Shown here: one piece after another, positions 1-7,899 of the stretch
How positions within the stretch are numbered: position 1 is the stretch's first letter
How the letters are laid out: each line of letters opens with the position of its first letter
From: JAUIAI01 sp049680625
GTDB taxonomy: Bacteria > Pseudomonadota > Gammaproteobacteria > Burkholderiales > Burkholderiaceae_E
DNA: 39,664 nucleotides
NCBI GenBank assembly: GCA_049680625.1
Contig: JBAUID010000117.1
Coordinates: 1 to 39,664, forward strand
Reading direction: 5' to 3'
The notes under the pieces: generated by a model
The model's database searches: none
The model's input: only the letters and a program-made list of their open reading frames with translations
What the model was told of the DNA's origin: nothing
Position numbers and translations under genes: made by a program

Positions 1-632
1 CAGGCCACAAGGACCGGATCTGCGCCATTATGCGGCATAGCGGCATGGGCACCCCGGCCGTTTATGGTTATTTCAAACTCATTACTGGACGCCATCATCG
101 ACCCAGTGCAAACCGCAAACTGACCAACCTTCATTCCCGGCCAGTTATGCATTCCAAAGACTGCTTCGCATGGGTGTTGCTCAAACAAGCCTTCATCAAC
201 CATGCGCTTGCCGCCAGCCCCTCCTTCTTCGGCTGGCTGAAAAATAAAGTGTACGGTTCCGGCAAAGTCGCAGTGCGCCGCCATATATCGCGCGGCCCCG
301 AGCAACATTGCCGTGTGCCCGTCATGGCCGCACGCATGCATCACACCATCATGAGTGGAACGATGACCAAACTCGTTATGCTCTTGAAGAGGTAGTGCGT
401 CCAGGTCGGCACGTAAGCCGACCGACCGATCACTGAGCGAGCCGCGCAGCGTACCCACCACGCCGGTACCGGCCAGCCCGCGGCTCACGTCCAGGCCAAA
501 TTCCTGCAGGCGACCGGCCACTGCGTCGGCCGTGCGGTGTTCTTCGTAACGCAATTCGGGATGTGAATGCAGGTCACGCCGGATCTGGCGTAAATCGTTC
601 TGAAATGCAGTGATATCGTCAATAAGTTTCAT
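1..632 (-). CDS. M20 family amidohydrolase, partial (C-terminal part beyond the left edge)
   Basis: This is a metal-dependent amidohydrolase of the M20D (hippurate hydrolase, IAA-amino acid hydrolase or N-acyl-amino acid amidohydrolase) type. About 210 N-terminal residues are present, and the frame is open through base 1. Visible landmarks are an early RRDLHSHPEL segment, the metal-binding HACGHDGHTAMLLG motif and the PAEEGGGG motif. The GRGAHAAMPHNGADP segment marks entry into the dimerisation domain. The start is the ATG at 630-632 (MKLIDDI). Full-length family members are about 390 residues, so roughly half the gene is missing. It diverges from the tRNA gene to its right. The family is certain; the substrate cannot be told from sequence. 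Confidence 0.9.
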   Translation of the reverse strand, partial: MKLIDDITAFQNDLRQIRRDLHSHPELRYEEHRTADAVAGRLQEFGLDVSRGLAGTGVVGTLRGSLSDRSVGLRADLDALPLQEHNEFGHRSTHDGVMHACGHDGHTAMLLGAARYMAAHCDFAGTVHFIFQPAEEGGAGGKRMVDEGLFEQHPCEAVFGMHNWPGMKVGQFAVCTGSMMASSNEFEITINGRGAHAAMPHNGADPVLVA

Positions 633-744
633 CAGGCGGGTCCTGGAAATATGCTCACAGCCAGTGTACTACTGTCGCCCAAACCACCGCATCGAGCATA
701 TATTTTCCAGGTAACCTGAAGCTGGTGCTGTACCGGGTATTATG

Positions 745-772
745 TTGGCATCGGACTCCCTGGCGGTATACT
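745..772 (+). promoter_or_regulatory. Sigma-70-type promoter of the tRNA-Gly gene
   Basis: There is a TTGGCA -35 element (745-750), a 16-bp spacer and a TATACT -10 element (767-772). A GC-rich discriminator (GCGCGGG) follows at once, and the mature tRNA 5' end lies 20 bases downstream. A GC-rich discriminator is typical of stringently controlled stable-RNA promoters. The assignment comes from consensus match and position only. Confidence 0.6.
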
Positions 773-791
773 GCGCGGGAAATCCAAGCCT

Positions 792-865
792 GCGGGTGTA
801 GCTCAATGGTAGAGCAGAAGCTTCCCAAGCTTAAGACGAGGGTTCGATTCCCTTCACCCGCTCCA
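792..865 (+). tRNA. tRNA-Gly, anticodon CCC
   Basis: A complete cloverleaf can be folded by eye. The acceptor stem pairs GCGGGTG with CACCCGC over seven perfect pairs. The D arm is GCTC/GAGC. The anticodon loop TTCCCAA gives anticodon CCC, which reads GGG. The T loop is TTCGATT and the 3' CCA is encoded. The outermost anticodon-stem pair (G817/A833) looks mismatched. The sequence closely resembles E. coli glyU tRNA from memory. It stands alone, with no other tRNA beside it. Confidence 0.95.
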
Positions 866-1061
866 GAATTAATCGCGTGATAATTGCAGTTTTGCTAACC
901 CGCGCCCTGAGTTCTGCCGATAGATCTTTGATTTGTCTTTAATTTGTTTTCAACCAGATTGTCTTTGACGCGGGTTTCAATGACGAATTTTTCATTGACA
1001 AATACCTCCTGGCCAATCCTGTTGATTCATTGCAGGCCTCGCCCTAAACGAACATCCACGA

Positions 1062-1280
1062 ATGACCAATAGTCACAATCTAAGTATCACGGTTAACGGC
1101 AAGCCTGAAACTGTTCTCGCCGGCACCACGATGGCCCAGTTGTTGGATCAGCTGGAGCTGACTGGCAAGCGTATTGCGGTCGAACGAAACGGCGAAATCG
1201 TGCCCAAGTCTCAGTACCGCCACGCGGCGATCAACAGTAATGACGCAATCGAGATAGTTGTCGCAGTTGGCGGCGGATAA
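1062..1280 (+). CDS. thiS: ThiS sulfur-carrier protein for thiamine thiazole synthesis
   Basis: ThiS is a small ubiquitin-like carrier. Its C-terminal glycine is adenylated and thiocarboxylated, and it then donates sulfur to ThiG in the cytoplasm. The protein is 72 residues, normal to slightly long, with an early TVNGKPE beta hairpin and the diagnostic C-terminal VAVGGG ending in Gly-Gly. It starts at an ATG without a convincing Shine-Dalgarno sequence. It lies 7 bases upstream of the likely thiG start, so the two are almost certainly co-transcribed and probably translationally coupled. ThiF, ThiE and the other thiazole genes are not here. thiD lies about 2.7 kb away on the other strand. Confidence 0.93.
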   Translation: MTNSHNLSITVNGKPETVLAGTTMAQLLDQLELTGKRIAVERNGEIVPKSQYRHAAINSNDAIEIVVAVGGG

Positions 1281-1287
1281 GGTAAAA

Positions 1288-2097
1288 ATGGATAACTTAC
1301 AGCAAGACCCCTGGGCCGTTGGCTCATTTCAGTTTTCTTCCAGGCTCCTGATAGGGACAGGTAAGTACCGCGATTTTGATCAAACCGCCCAGGCGATACA
1401 AGCAAGCGGTGCGCAAATAGTCACGGTTGCAATTCGACGCAGCAACATTGGCCAACATGCTGACGAGCCCAACCTTCTTGACGCCATACCGCCTGATCAA
1501 TACACAATTCTGCCCAATACCGCGGGCTGTTATACAGCCCAGGACGCAGTTCGAACCTTGCGGCTAGGGCGTGAACTTCTGGACGGACACAACCTGGTCA
1601 AACTCGAAGTACTGGGTGACGAAAAGACTTTGTTCCCAAATATGCCGGAAACTCTCGACGCTGCACGCCAGCTGGTGGCGGACGGTTTTGAGGTCATGGT
1701 TTATTGCAGTGACGATCCAATCCAGGCGCGCATGCTCGAAGACATTGGGTGCAAGGCGATCATGCCTCTGGCATCGCTTATTGGGTCAGGCATGGGAATT
1801 CTGAATCCGTGGAACCTGGAGTTAATCCTCGCCCAGGCAACCGTACCAATTATTGTCGATGCCGGGGTCGGCACCGCTTCCGATGCAGCGATTGCAATGG
1901 AAATGGGTTGTGCCGGCGTGCTAATGAATACAGCAGTTGCAGCCGCAAAAGACCCAGTTCTGATGGCAAGCGCAATGCGTAAAGCCGTTCAAGCCGGACG
2001 CGAAGCCTTTCTCGCCGGGCGGATGCCAAAAAAGACATACGCGGCGTCACCATCTTCGCCGGCCGCCGGTATGATTGGCGGTACCAGCAAGTCGTGA
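1288..2097 (+). CDS. thiG: Thiazole synthase ThiG
   Basis: ThiG condenses 1-deoxyxylulose-5-phosphate, dehydroglycine and ThiS-thiocarboxylate sulfur into the thiazole phosphate of thiamine. The TIM-barrel family is clear: LLIGTGKY near the N terminus, NTAGCYTA, the VKLEVLGDE segment whose Lys105 should form the Schiff base, and DAGVGTASDAAIAMEMG for phosphate binding. The product is 269 residues, about the family norm. I chose the ATG at 1288. An in-frame TTG at 1258 would overlap the thiS end and adds residues unlike the family. Its TGA overlaps the GTG start of trmB. Confidence 0.95.
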   Translation: MDNLQQDPWAVGSFQFSSRLLIGTGKYRDFDQTAQAIQASGAQIVTVAIRRSNIGQHADEPNLLDAIPPDQYTILPNTAGCYTAQDAVRTLRLGRELLDGHNLVKLEVLGDEKTLFPNMPETLDAARQLVADGFEVMVYCSDDPIQARMLEDIGCKAIMPLASLIGSGMGILNPWNLELILAQATVPIIVDAGVGTASDAAIAMEMGCAGVLMNTAVAAAKDPVLMASAMRKAVQAGREAFLAGRMPKKTYAASPSSPAAGMIGGTSKS

Positions 2098-2822
2098 CCC
2101 GTGTGACTACTACCTCGGGGCGCCGGCAACTGCCGATCGACCAACGCCCGGATCATATTCGCAGCTTTGGCACCCGCCGCGGTCACCTGACCGAAAGCCA
2201 GCGGCTTGCAATTGAACAACTCGGCCCGCGGTATTGCCTGCCGGCCGATGACAATCAGGTGCTTTCGTTTGCCCAGGTGTTCGGCAATACCAACCCGGTA
2301 ACATTTGAAATCGGGTGCGGAATGGGTGAAACTTCGGTGAAAATTGCGGCGGATAACCCTGGCAAGAACTACCTCGGAACCGAGGTCTACCCCGCGGGGA
2401 TAGGGTCACTGCTTGGGCGAATCCAGACCAGTGGGCTGCACAATATCCGCGTGCTTGCTTTTGACGCCGTTGACATACTCAGGCATCGGATCGAACCGGC
2501 AAGCCTGGATGCCGTGCATATTCTTTTCCCTGATCCGTGGCCTAAAAAGCGCCATCACAAAAGACGCTTAATCCAACCTGTTTTCGCCGACCTGCTGGCC
2601 TCCCGAATGAAGCCTGGGGCATACGTGCACTGCGCTACTGACTGGGTACCGTATGCGGAGCAAATGCTTGATGTCTTGTCCGCTTGCGCGGCACTTGAGA
2701 ACGCAGCAGGTAGCGAACAGTGGTTACCGCGGCCAGACTGGCGCCCCGTAACAAAGTTTGAGGAACGTGGGCTCAAGCGTGGTTACATCGTGCACGACTT
2801 GCAGTTTATCCGGCGCGTTTAA
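2094..2822 (+). CDS. trmB: tRNA (guanine-N7-)-methyltransferase TrmB
   Basis: TrmB uses S-adenosylmethionine to make m7G46 in the variable loop of tRNAs. The protein is 242 residues, normal for the single-subunit bacterial enzyme. It shows the SAM-binding FEIGCGMGE motif I, the family signature FPDPWPKKRHHKRR and the late TDWVPYAEQM segment. Near the N terminus, IRSFGTRRGHLTESQ is the typical start of this family. Translation begins at a GTG overlapping the thiG stop by one base in a GTGA arrangement. A second in-frame GTG lies at 2103 and cannot be excluded. Its 3' end faces uppP, with 67 bases between. Confidence 0.95.
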   Translation: MTRVTTTSGRRQLPIDQRPDHIRSFGTRRGHLTESQRLAIEQLGPRYCLPADDNQVLSFAQVFGNTNPVTFEIGCGMGETSVKIAADNPGKNYLGTEVYPAGIGSLLGRIQTSGLHNIRVLAFDAVDILRHRIEPASLDAVHILFPDPWPKKRHHKRRLIQPVFADLLASRMKPGAYVHCATDWVPYAEQMLDVLSACAALENAAGSEQWLPRPDWRPVTKFEERGLKRGYIVHDLQFIRRV

Positions 2823-2889
2823 ACCATCGGGACAATTAAGCCGACAGGTTCGCCATTCAGTGCGCCGTTAGATCAGAACCCGACAGCAG

Positions 2890-3738
2890 TTACCCCGCCC
2901 ACTGCACCACCCCGGTATACGCAGTAACAAGGATCACGATCCCAAAGATGATTCGATACCAGGCAAAAGGAATAAAATCCCTTGTCGCCACGTAGCGAAT
3001 TAGCCAGGCGACACAAGCCCAGGCGCTGAAGAAAGCCAGAATTGTGCCCACGGCGAAGACCGGCACATCATCCATCGATAGTAAGTCGCGGTACTTCACC
3101 ATGTCGTAGACACCGGCGCCAATCAGCGTTGGAATGGCAAGGTAAAACGAAAATTCGGTTGCCGCCTTGCGAGTCAGGCCAAACAACATGCCACCAATGA
3201 TGGTTGCCCCCGACCGGGAAGTACCCGGAATCAACGCAAAGGCCTGGGCAATGCCCAGCTTTAGTGCATCGACTGCCGTGAGTTGGTCAACCTCTGTAAT
3301 GCGTTTTTGATCTTGTTTGCCGCGCTGCGAGTACTCAACAATCATGATGACTATGCCGCCGATAATTAACGCGATGGCAACCGGAATCGGGTAAAACAAG
3401 TAGTACTTGATCTTGCTGGCGAACAATACGCCCAGAATTGCGGCTGGAATAAACGCAATCACGATATTCAGCGCAAATCTATTCGCTGCCGGGTCTTTAA
3501 ACAAACCTTTGACAACGGCTATGATCCGCTCGCGAAAGTAAACGATTACGGCGAACATCGCCCCGGTTTGAATAGCAACATCAAATACTTTTGCCGAATC
3601 GCCGTTAAAGCCCAGCAATGAACCGGCGAGGATCAGGTGGCCAGTACTGGAGATTGGCAAAAACTCGGTTAGTCCCTCGACGATGCCGAGAATGACGGCC
3701 TTAATAAGGATCGGCAGGCCAATAAGCAATTCAAACAT
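2890..3738 (-). CDS. uppP: Undecaprenyl-diphosphatase UppP (BacA family)
   Basis: This integral membrane enzyme dephosphorylates undecaprenyl diphosphate to undecaprenyl phosphate, the carrier used for peptidoglycan and O-antigen. It often gives some bacitracin resistance. The 282-residue product is hydrophobic throughout. It carries both family signatures, EGLTEFLPISSTGHL (roughly residues 21-35) and PGTSRSGATI. The ATG at 3738 fits the family start, although no good Shine-Dalgarno sequence precedes it. It serves the same lipid carrier as the WbpL-type transferase at 19163, but the genes are not linked in an operon. The 209 bases upstream, to thiD, hold a short inverted repeat. Confidence 0.95.
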   Translation of the reverse strand: MFELLIGLPILIKAVILGIVEGLTEFLPISSTGHLILAGSLLGFNGDSAKVFDVAIQTGAMFAVIVYFRERIIAVVKGLFKDPAANRFALNIVIAFIPAAILGVLFASKIKYYLFYPIPVAIALIIGGIVIMIVEYSQRGKQDQKRITEVDQLTAVDALKLGIAQAFALIPGTSRSGATIIGGMLFGLTRKAATEFSFYLAIPTLIGAGVYDMVKYRDLLSMDDVPVFAVGTILAFFSAWACVAWLIRYVATRDFIPFAWYRIIFGIVILVTAYTGVVQWAG

Positions 3739-3781
3739 TTTGGAGGTCTACGAACAGAGTGAGAACACGACAGGATGGGCG

Positions 3782-3815
3782 AGCAGGCTGTTGAAAAACC
3801 ATCCGGGAGCCTGCT
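3782..3815. repeat. 8-bp perfect inverted repeat in the uppP-thiD gap
   Basis: AGCAGGCT (3782-3789) and AGCCTGCT (3808-3815) are exact reverse complements separated by 18 bases that include CTGTTGAAAAACC. It can form a short hairpin but has no T-tract on either side, so it is not a standard terminator. The GGCTGTTGAAAAA string resembles ends of some insertion sequences from memory. No transposase is nearby. Confidence 0.4.
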
Positions 3816-3947
3816 AGTCAGTGTGACGACCTCCCCGGTGAGCGGCAATATCTTTCGTATGACCAGTTGGAAATCCGGGACAGTCGGTTGCTGGTGTCGC
3901 GCAGCGCAGCCGGCAAAGTCAACAGTTGGCGGCCAGCCACAGAACAA

Positions 3948-4766
3948 TCACTTAGACGGCCAAATCTGCCAGAAGTGATGCACCGGGCCATGCCCGTGGC
4001 CAACAGCCAACTGACCGGAATGACTGATTGCCCCTGTGAGGTAGTCTTTCGCCCGGGTAACCGCTTCGGGTACAGAGGCGCACACCGGCAACAGTGCCGC
4101 AATTGATGAAGACAAGGTGCAGCCTGTGCCGTGGGTATTTTTTGTCTCAACCCGCGGGGCTGACAATTCAATCATTTGTTCGCCATCGTGCAACAAGTCG
4201 ATTGCCGGGCCATCACTCAGGTGGCCACCCTTAAGCAAAACCCATGCATTATCAACAGCCAGCATTCCTCTCAGTTTTTCCGCCGCGCGTCGCATACCAG
4301 GCAAGTCTACCGGCGCGGGTTCGCCGAGCAACTCGCCGGCCTCGGGCAGATTTGGGGTAAGAACAGTGGCCAGGGGCAGCAATACTTTGCGCAACGCGCT
4401 GACGGCCTCGGGGGCCAGTAAAGCGTCACCGCTTTTTGCGATCATGACCGGATCCAGGACAATCGGTGTCGCGCCAGCGTGACGGATCAGACCGTTGGCA
4501 ACTGCAACTGTCAGGTCAGCAGTGCCGAGCATGCCAATCTTGATCGCGTCAATCCGGACGTCATCAAACAAGGTATCCATCTGGTCGGTAACAAAGTCAG
4601 TTGGTGTAACCGATACTCCATCGACACGTCGCGTGTTCTGAGCAGTCAGCGCAGTTACCACTGCGCAGCCATAAGCGCCAAGCGCGCTGAAAGCTTTTAA
4701 ATCGGCAAAAATTCCGGCGCCTCCCGAAGGATCGACGCCGGCAATACTGAGAACGTTTGGAATCAT
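3948..4766 (-). CDS. thiD: Hydroxymethylpyrimidine/phosphomethylpyrimidine kinase ThiD
   Basis: ThiD phosphorylates HMP and then HMP-phosphate, giving the pyrimidine pyrophosphate half of thiamine. The protein is 272 residues, close to the family's usual 265. It has the ribokinase-fold N-terminal GVDPSGGAGIFADLKAF motif (residues 10-26), VLDPVMIAKSGD in the middle, and the C-terminal KNTHGTGCTLSSSIAA with the anion hole and catalytic Asp region. It lies 31 bases downstream of the histidine-rich gene on the same strand and may share its transcript. No Shine-Dalgarno sequence is evident in the AT-rich leader. Upstream of uppP there is a gap of 209 bases, so uppP may be transcribed separately. 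Confidence 0.95.
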   Translation of the reverse strand: MIPNVLSIAGVDPSGGAGIFADLKAFSALGAYGCAVVTALTAQNTRRVDGVSVTPTDFVTDQMDTLFDDVRIDAIKIGMLGTADLTVAVANGLIRHAGATPIVLDPVMIAKSGDALLAPEAVSALRKVLLPLATVLTPNLPEAGELLGEPAPVDLPGMRRAAEKLRGMLAVDNAWVLLKGGHLSDGPAIDLLHDGEQMIELSAPRVETKNTHGTGCTLSSSIAALLPVCASVPEAVTRAKDYLTGAISHSGQLAVGHGHGPVHHFWQIWPSK

Positions 4767-4797
4767 CTGAAAATTTTAAGAATAAAGTGCCAATTTC

Positions 4798-5556
4798 TTA
4801 CCGGCCATTAATGACGGCATGCAATCGGCTTTGGTTGCGATGCGAGTCGTAACCACGCTGCCCACCGGTACGCTGCGTGGCGTGTCGGTTTTGGTGAGTA
4901 CGCTGCGGGGCTTGGATACGTTGAGAATTCGAACGCCGCGAACCGTTGTTAATAACGGTCACACGTTCGCGAATAACCACACGCTCGGGCCGCTGAACGT
5001 GGCGCTGACCATGACGGACAACCCGTCGCTCCCGTATGGTGTGTACTCGGTTGTTTACATGCGGCCGGCGTGCCCGTATGCCGTGCCCGGCTCGAGGGGT
5101 CACATGTCCGTAATGGTGCGATTGATAATGGCCATACCCGGCATGGCCATGACTATGACCATGACCATGACTATGGCGATGACTATGGCCATGACCATTA
5201 CGGCGCGGATGACCGTGAATCACACCAGGGTTTATCACGGCAAACCGGTTCCGGTTAAAGCCGTAATGCGAATCGATCCGTCGATGATCAACCGCGTGTG
5301 TGCTTACGGTGTGATGATTGCTGGTGGCCGCCAGGCCAACGGTTGCACCAATAATGCCGCCAACGGCAGCTGCGTCACGACCTCCAATACTGTCACCAAC
5401 GGCGGCGCCAATCACGGCACCAAACAAAGCGCCGGCGATTCGCTCAGCCCCCCGGTCCCCAGCCTGGGCAGTACCCATTGCCCCAAGGGACAAGGCGGTA
5501 ATAACAAGGGTGGCGCGGATGCGATTCAAAAAGGGATTCGATTGTTGGTTTTTCAT
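4798..5556 (-). CDS. Exported glycine-zipper, histidine-rich protein of unknown function
   Basis: I cannot name this 252-residue protein. It begins with a basic region and a hydrophobic stretch ending in AQA (residues 30-32), a good signal-peptidase I site. Residues 39-76 are a Gly/Ala-rich segment with GxxxG spacing (GAVIGAAVGDSIGG, VGGIIGATVG), like the glycine zipper of 17-kDa surface antigens. Residues 114-151 are extremely histidine-rich, with repeated HGH and HSH units. The remainder is basic, rich in Arg, Asn and Gln, and probably disordered. An envelope location and metal (zinc, nickel or copper) binding are inferences from composition. The ATG has an AGAGG Shine-Dalgarno sequence. 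A GTAAC direct repeat lies about 80 bases upstream. Confidence 0.8.
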   Translation of the reverse strand: MKNQQSNPFLNRIRATLVITALSLGAMGTAQAGDRGAERIAGALFGAVIGAAVGDSIGGRDAAAVGGIIGATVGLAATSNHHTVSTHAVDHRRIDSHYGFNRNRFAVINPGVIHGHPRRNGHGHSHRHSHGHGHSHGHAGYGHYQSHHYGHVTPRAGHGIRARRPHVNNRVHTIRERRVVRHGQRHVQRPERVVIRERVTVINNGSRRSNSQRIQAPQRTHQNRHATQRTGGQRGYDSHRNQSRLHAVINGR

Positions 5557-5636
5557 GGCTTGATGCCTCTTTGTCGTTGATCGTACTCATTCAACGGGCA
5601 CCCCGTGATTCGGTCGCGCACCTAGGGCCAAGATTT

Positions 5637-5651
5637 GTAACATTCTGTAAC
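5637..5651 (-). promoter_or_regulatory. CpxR/OmpR-family-like direct repeat GTAAC-N5-GTAAC
   Basis: GTAACATTCTGTAAC holds two GTAAC half-sites exactly 10 bp apart, one helical turn. This spacing matches the established CpxR box, GTAAA-N5-GTAAA. On the minus strand it reads GTTACAGAATGTTAC. It sits about 80 bp upstream of the exported histidine-rich gene. Which regulator binds is not known. It is a pattern match only. Confidence 0.4.
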
Positions 5652-5720
5652 GACAGATCTGTTAAAGACTTCGGTGAGAACCCGACAAGAGGCAATCGCG
5701 CTGCCCGGCAAAGTCGCCGA

Positions 5721-7439
5721 TCAGGTCGGGCGATTCCGTGTTCGTTGCCGGTTATCGAACCACTTTCTCATATAATGAAAAATATAACCGTGTGACGGCT
5801 CCTCGCCTGTACGAACATACTGAATTGCGCTCGGCTCCCGAAGATACCGCGTCTGTCGCTGCAGCGCTTCATCTGAACCGACAAAGAGCAACTGGTCACC
5901 CGGCTTGAGCTGAACTTCGGAAGACGGCAGCAACATTTGCTCTCCTTTGCGATCAAGCATCAGACACACCGCCGAAAGTTCCGCATCCGGGTGGCCCGGA
6001 TCCCGCGAGATGTGGCCCACGGACAACGGCGCACCAGCACCTTGAAAAAACGCACCAAACATCCCTGGCTGCATAACGTCACAAACAAAGGTCCAGGCGC
6101 GCGGCGCCCCGCAGCCAACCTTTTCTTCGATCAACTGAATGGTCTTGCCGGCAAAACTCCCTCCCTGGGCTCGAACCCGGGAAATAAACCGGCCCAATAG
6201 CGGGGTCTTCAGAATCTGCAGACTCTCATGAACCATGACATCAGACTGGACAAAGCTCAAATCGGCCATCGCCGTCTGAATGAGAACCCGATCGGCCACA
6301 TGATTTTGCCGGATCACGACGAACAAGCCGGGGTTGACTCGACGGGCAAGGGTCACAATGCCAAGGTTAGTGGCATCGTTATCCGTGCCAACAACCAGTA
6401 CTGCTGCCTTTTCGATACCGGCTTCACGCAACGCAGATTCAGAATTATCGCTAGTCAGCAAGCGCTGCTCAGACTCTTCAACCCGATCGGGATCAATCGC
6501 TTTCCATGACACTTTTGAACCATCCAAAGCACGCGCAATTGCATGGCCAAAGCGCCCAAACCCAACCAACACCCACGGCCCGGCCGGAATATTGACCCGT
6601 TCAGGCAAATCCGTTCCGGGCGCTGCCGTCAGCCACTCCTCAAGACGCAGAACTTCAGGAGAAGCCAGGTCAAGCGCAACATTGGTCCCGAAGGTTTCAA
6701 ACGGATTAATCACCTCAACCCCGCCAAATGCCTCAAGGTTCACCTGGGCGACGGCGGTCTTGGCGCGGGCAACAATACGGAGCGTCGGGTTCAGGGTATG
6801 AGCACCAATCGCAATGGCCTGATTCGCATTGTCATCGGTAACAAACGCCAGTAATCCCTTGCAACCGTCTTTGTGAATACCCGCATCTTTGAGTACATCC
6901 GGTAAGCGGGCATCAGCGCATAACACCAATGGTGGGGTGCGAAACTCTTCAAATTCCAGTTTTGCGGCCCTTTCTGCCTCAGAGTCGATCACCACCAGGC
7001 GATACCCAATGCCGTCCAGGGCGTGTGCCAGCGCAATACCGCTTTGGCCGGCACCGCAGACAATCATGAATTCTTCACCCATGCCGTTCACCCGCCAGTT
7101 AAACACGGCCCGCGCAAGAGTTGCCCGAAAAGTCGGGTCGTTGATCAGTGCGAACACCGAACCAACTGAATAAGCCCAGCCCAGTACCGACAAGTAAATT
7201 GAGACAATGACCCACATGCGCTGAGCATCAGTAAACGGATGCGGGACTTCTCCAAATCCAATGGTCGTGGCCGTGTAACTCATGATGTAGAACGCGTGGA
7301 AAATACTCAGGCGTTGCGGCTGGCCGTCAACTTCCCCCGGCATCAGGGACAGCCCGGCGACAGAAATCGCATAAACCGCGATCAGGCACAGCAGCGGCGC
7401 GCGCAGGCGCCGCAGCACCAGCAGCAATACGTCACTCAT
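5721..7439 (-). CDS. Two-TM potassium channel with two cytosolic RCK (TrkA-N) domains
   Basis: This is an inner-membrane K+ channel gated or tuned by nucleotide-binding RCK domains. The 572-residue protein opens with TM1 (about residues 12-34). A pore helix and the selectivity filter TIGFG (59-63, a variant of TVGYG) follow, then TM2 (about 74-99). Next come two Rossmann folds with GAGQSG (about 129-134) and GFGRFG (about 293-298). A TrkA-C-like end has QLKPGDQLLFVGSDEAL. The filter indicates K+ selectivity by family knowledge; ligand and direction of flow are unknown. It follows the DUF6394-type gene by 76 bases on the same strand, so the pair is probably one operon. Confidence 0.9.
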   Translation of the reverse strand: MSDVLLLVLRRLRAPLLCLIAVYAISVAGLSLMPGEVDGQPQRLSIFHAFYIMSYTATTIGFGEVPHPFTDAQRMWVIVSIYLSVLGWAYSVGSVFALINDPTFRATLARAVFNWRVNGMGEEFMIVCGAGQSGIALAHALDGIGYRLVVIDSEAERAAKLEFEEFRTPPLVLCADARLPDVLKDAGIHKDGCKGLLAFVTDDNANQAIAIGAHTLNPTLRIVARAKTAVAQVNLEAFGGVEVINPFETFGTNVALDLASPEVLRLEEWLTAAPGTDLPERVNIPAGPWVLVGFGRFGHAIARALDGSKVSWKAIDPDRVEESEQRLLTSDNSESALREAGIEKAAVLVVGTDNDATNLGIVTLARRVNPGLFVVIRQNHVADRVLIQTAMADLSFVQSDVMVHESLQILKTPLLGRFISRVRAQGGSFAGKTIQLIEEKVGCGAPRAWTFVCDVMQPGMFGAFFQGAGAPLSVGHISRDPGHPDAELSAVCLMLDRKGEQMLLPSSEVQLKPGDQLLFVGSDEALQRQTRYLREPSAIQYVRTGEEPSHGYIFHYMRKWFDNRQRTRNRPT

Positions 7440-7515
7440 TCGTGCCTGGCCGCCAAGCTAACGCGCAGGCACAGTGATGCAGCGGGCTGCATACCAGGCA
7501 GTCTGATGAGTTTGG

Positions 7516-7899
7516 TCACCGGCCCTGGCGCAGGGTTTCGCCGATAAGCAGCACAACCGATATCAGATTGGCAACCAGGGCACCACCCGATAAGGAAACA
7601 ATGGTCGACATCGTTTCACCATCCATCGGCAGACCAAAAATATGGACATGCCAAACCCAAACTGCCGACGCAGCCAGCAGCTGAAACACTGCAACCAGGC
7701 TGGTCGCCAGGTGCGTCGTGCCCAGGTGGGTTCGATCGCCAAACTTCAGAATTGTTGCCACCAGATTCACAAAGAAGGTCGCCAGGAGCTCCATTGGATG
7801 GTGAAACTCGGGTCGATCTATTTCGCCCAGGTAAAAACCAAAATTCAGCGTGCAGGCAAAAATGATAAAAAATCCGAAGATGACTTTTTCTAGATTCAT
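7516..7899 (-). CDS. Small multi-pass membrane protein, DUF6394-like
   Basis: This 127-residue protein has four likely membrane helices (about residues 5-24, 38-52, 66-88 and 98-122). The conserved-looking TLNFGFYLGEIDRPEFHH and ATILKFGDRTHLG segments lie between helices. I recognise it as the family usually labelled DUF6394, which has no assigned function. I chose the ATG at 7899 (MNLEKVIFGFF) because it matches how I remember the family starting. An upstream in-frame ATG at 7938 has a G-rich stretch before it and would add 13 polar residues. It precedes the K+ channel gene and may assist or modify it, but that is inference from proximity only. Confidence 0.75.
   Translation of the reverse strand: MNLEKVIFGFFIIFACTLNFGFYLGEIDRPEFHHPMELLATFFVNLVATILKFGDRTHLGTTHLATSLVAVFQLLAASAVWVWHVHIFGLPMDGETMSTIVSLSGGALVANLISVVLLIGETLRQGR

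Noticed and set aside
866..1061. Possible TPP riboswitch upstream of thiS
   Set aside because: I looked for the conserved CTGAGA and related THI-box elements and did not find a convincing set. TTGACA at 995-1000 lacks a good -10 partner.
2110..2409. Minus-strand open frame inside trmB (about 100 codons)
   Set aside because: It lies wholly within a well-supported gene, has no motif and has no plausible ribosome site. It is a shadow frame.
4819..5580. Long plus-strand reading frame (253 codons) opposite the histidine-rich gene, with runs of alternating Met and Thr
   Set aside because: It is the mirror of the His codon repeats. The minus-strand frame has a proper signal peptide, a Shine-Dalgarno sequence and a structured architecture; the plus frame has none.
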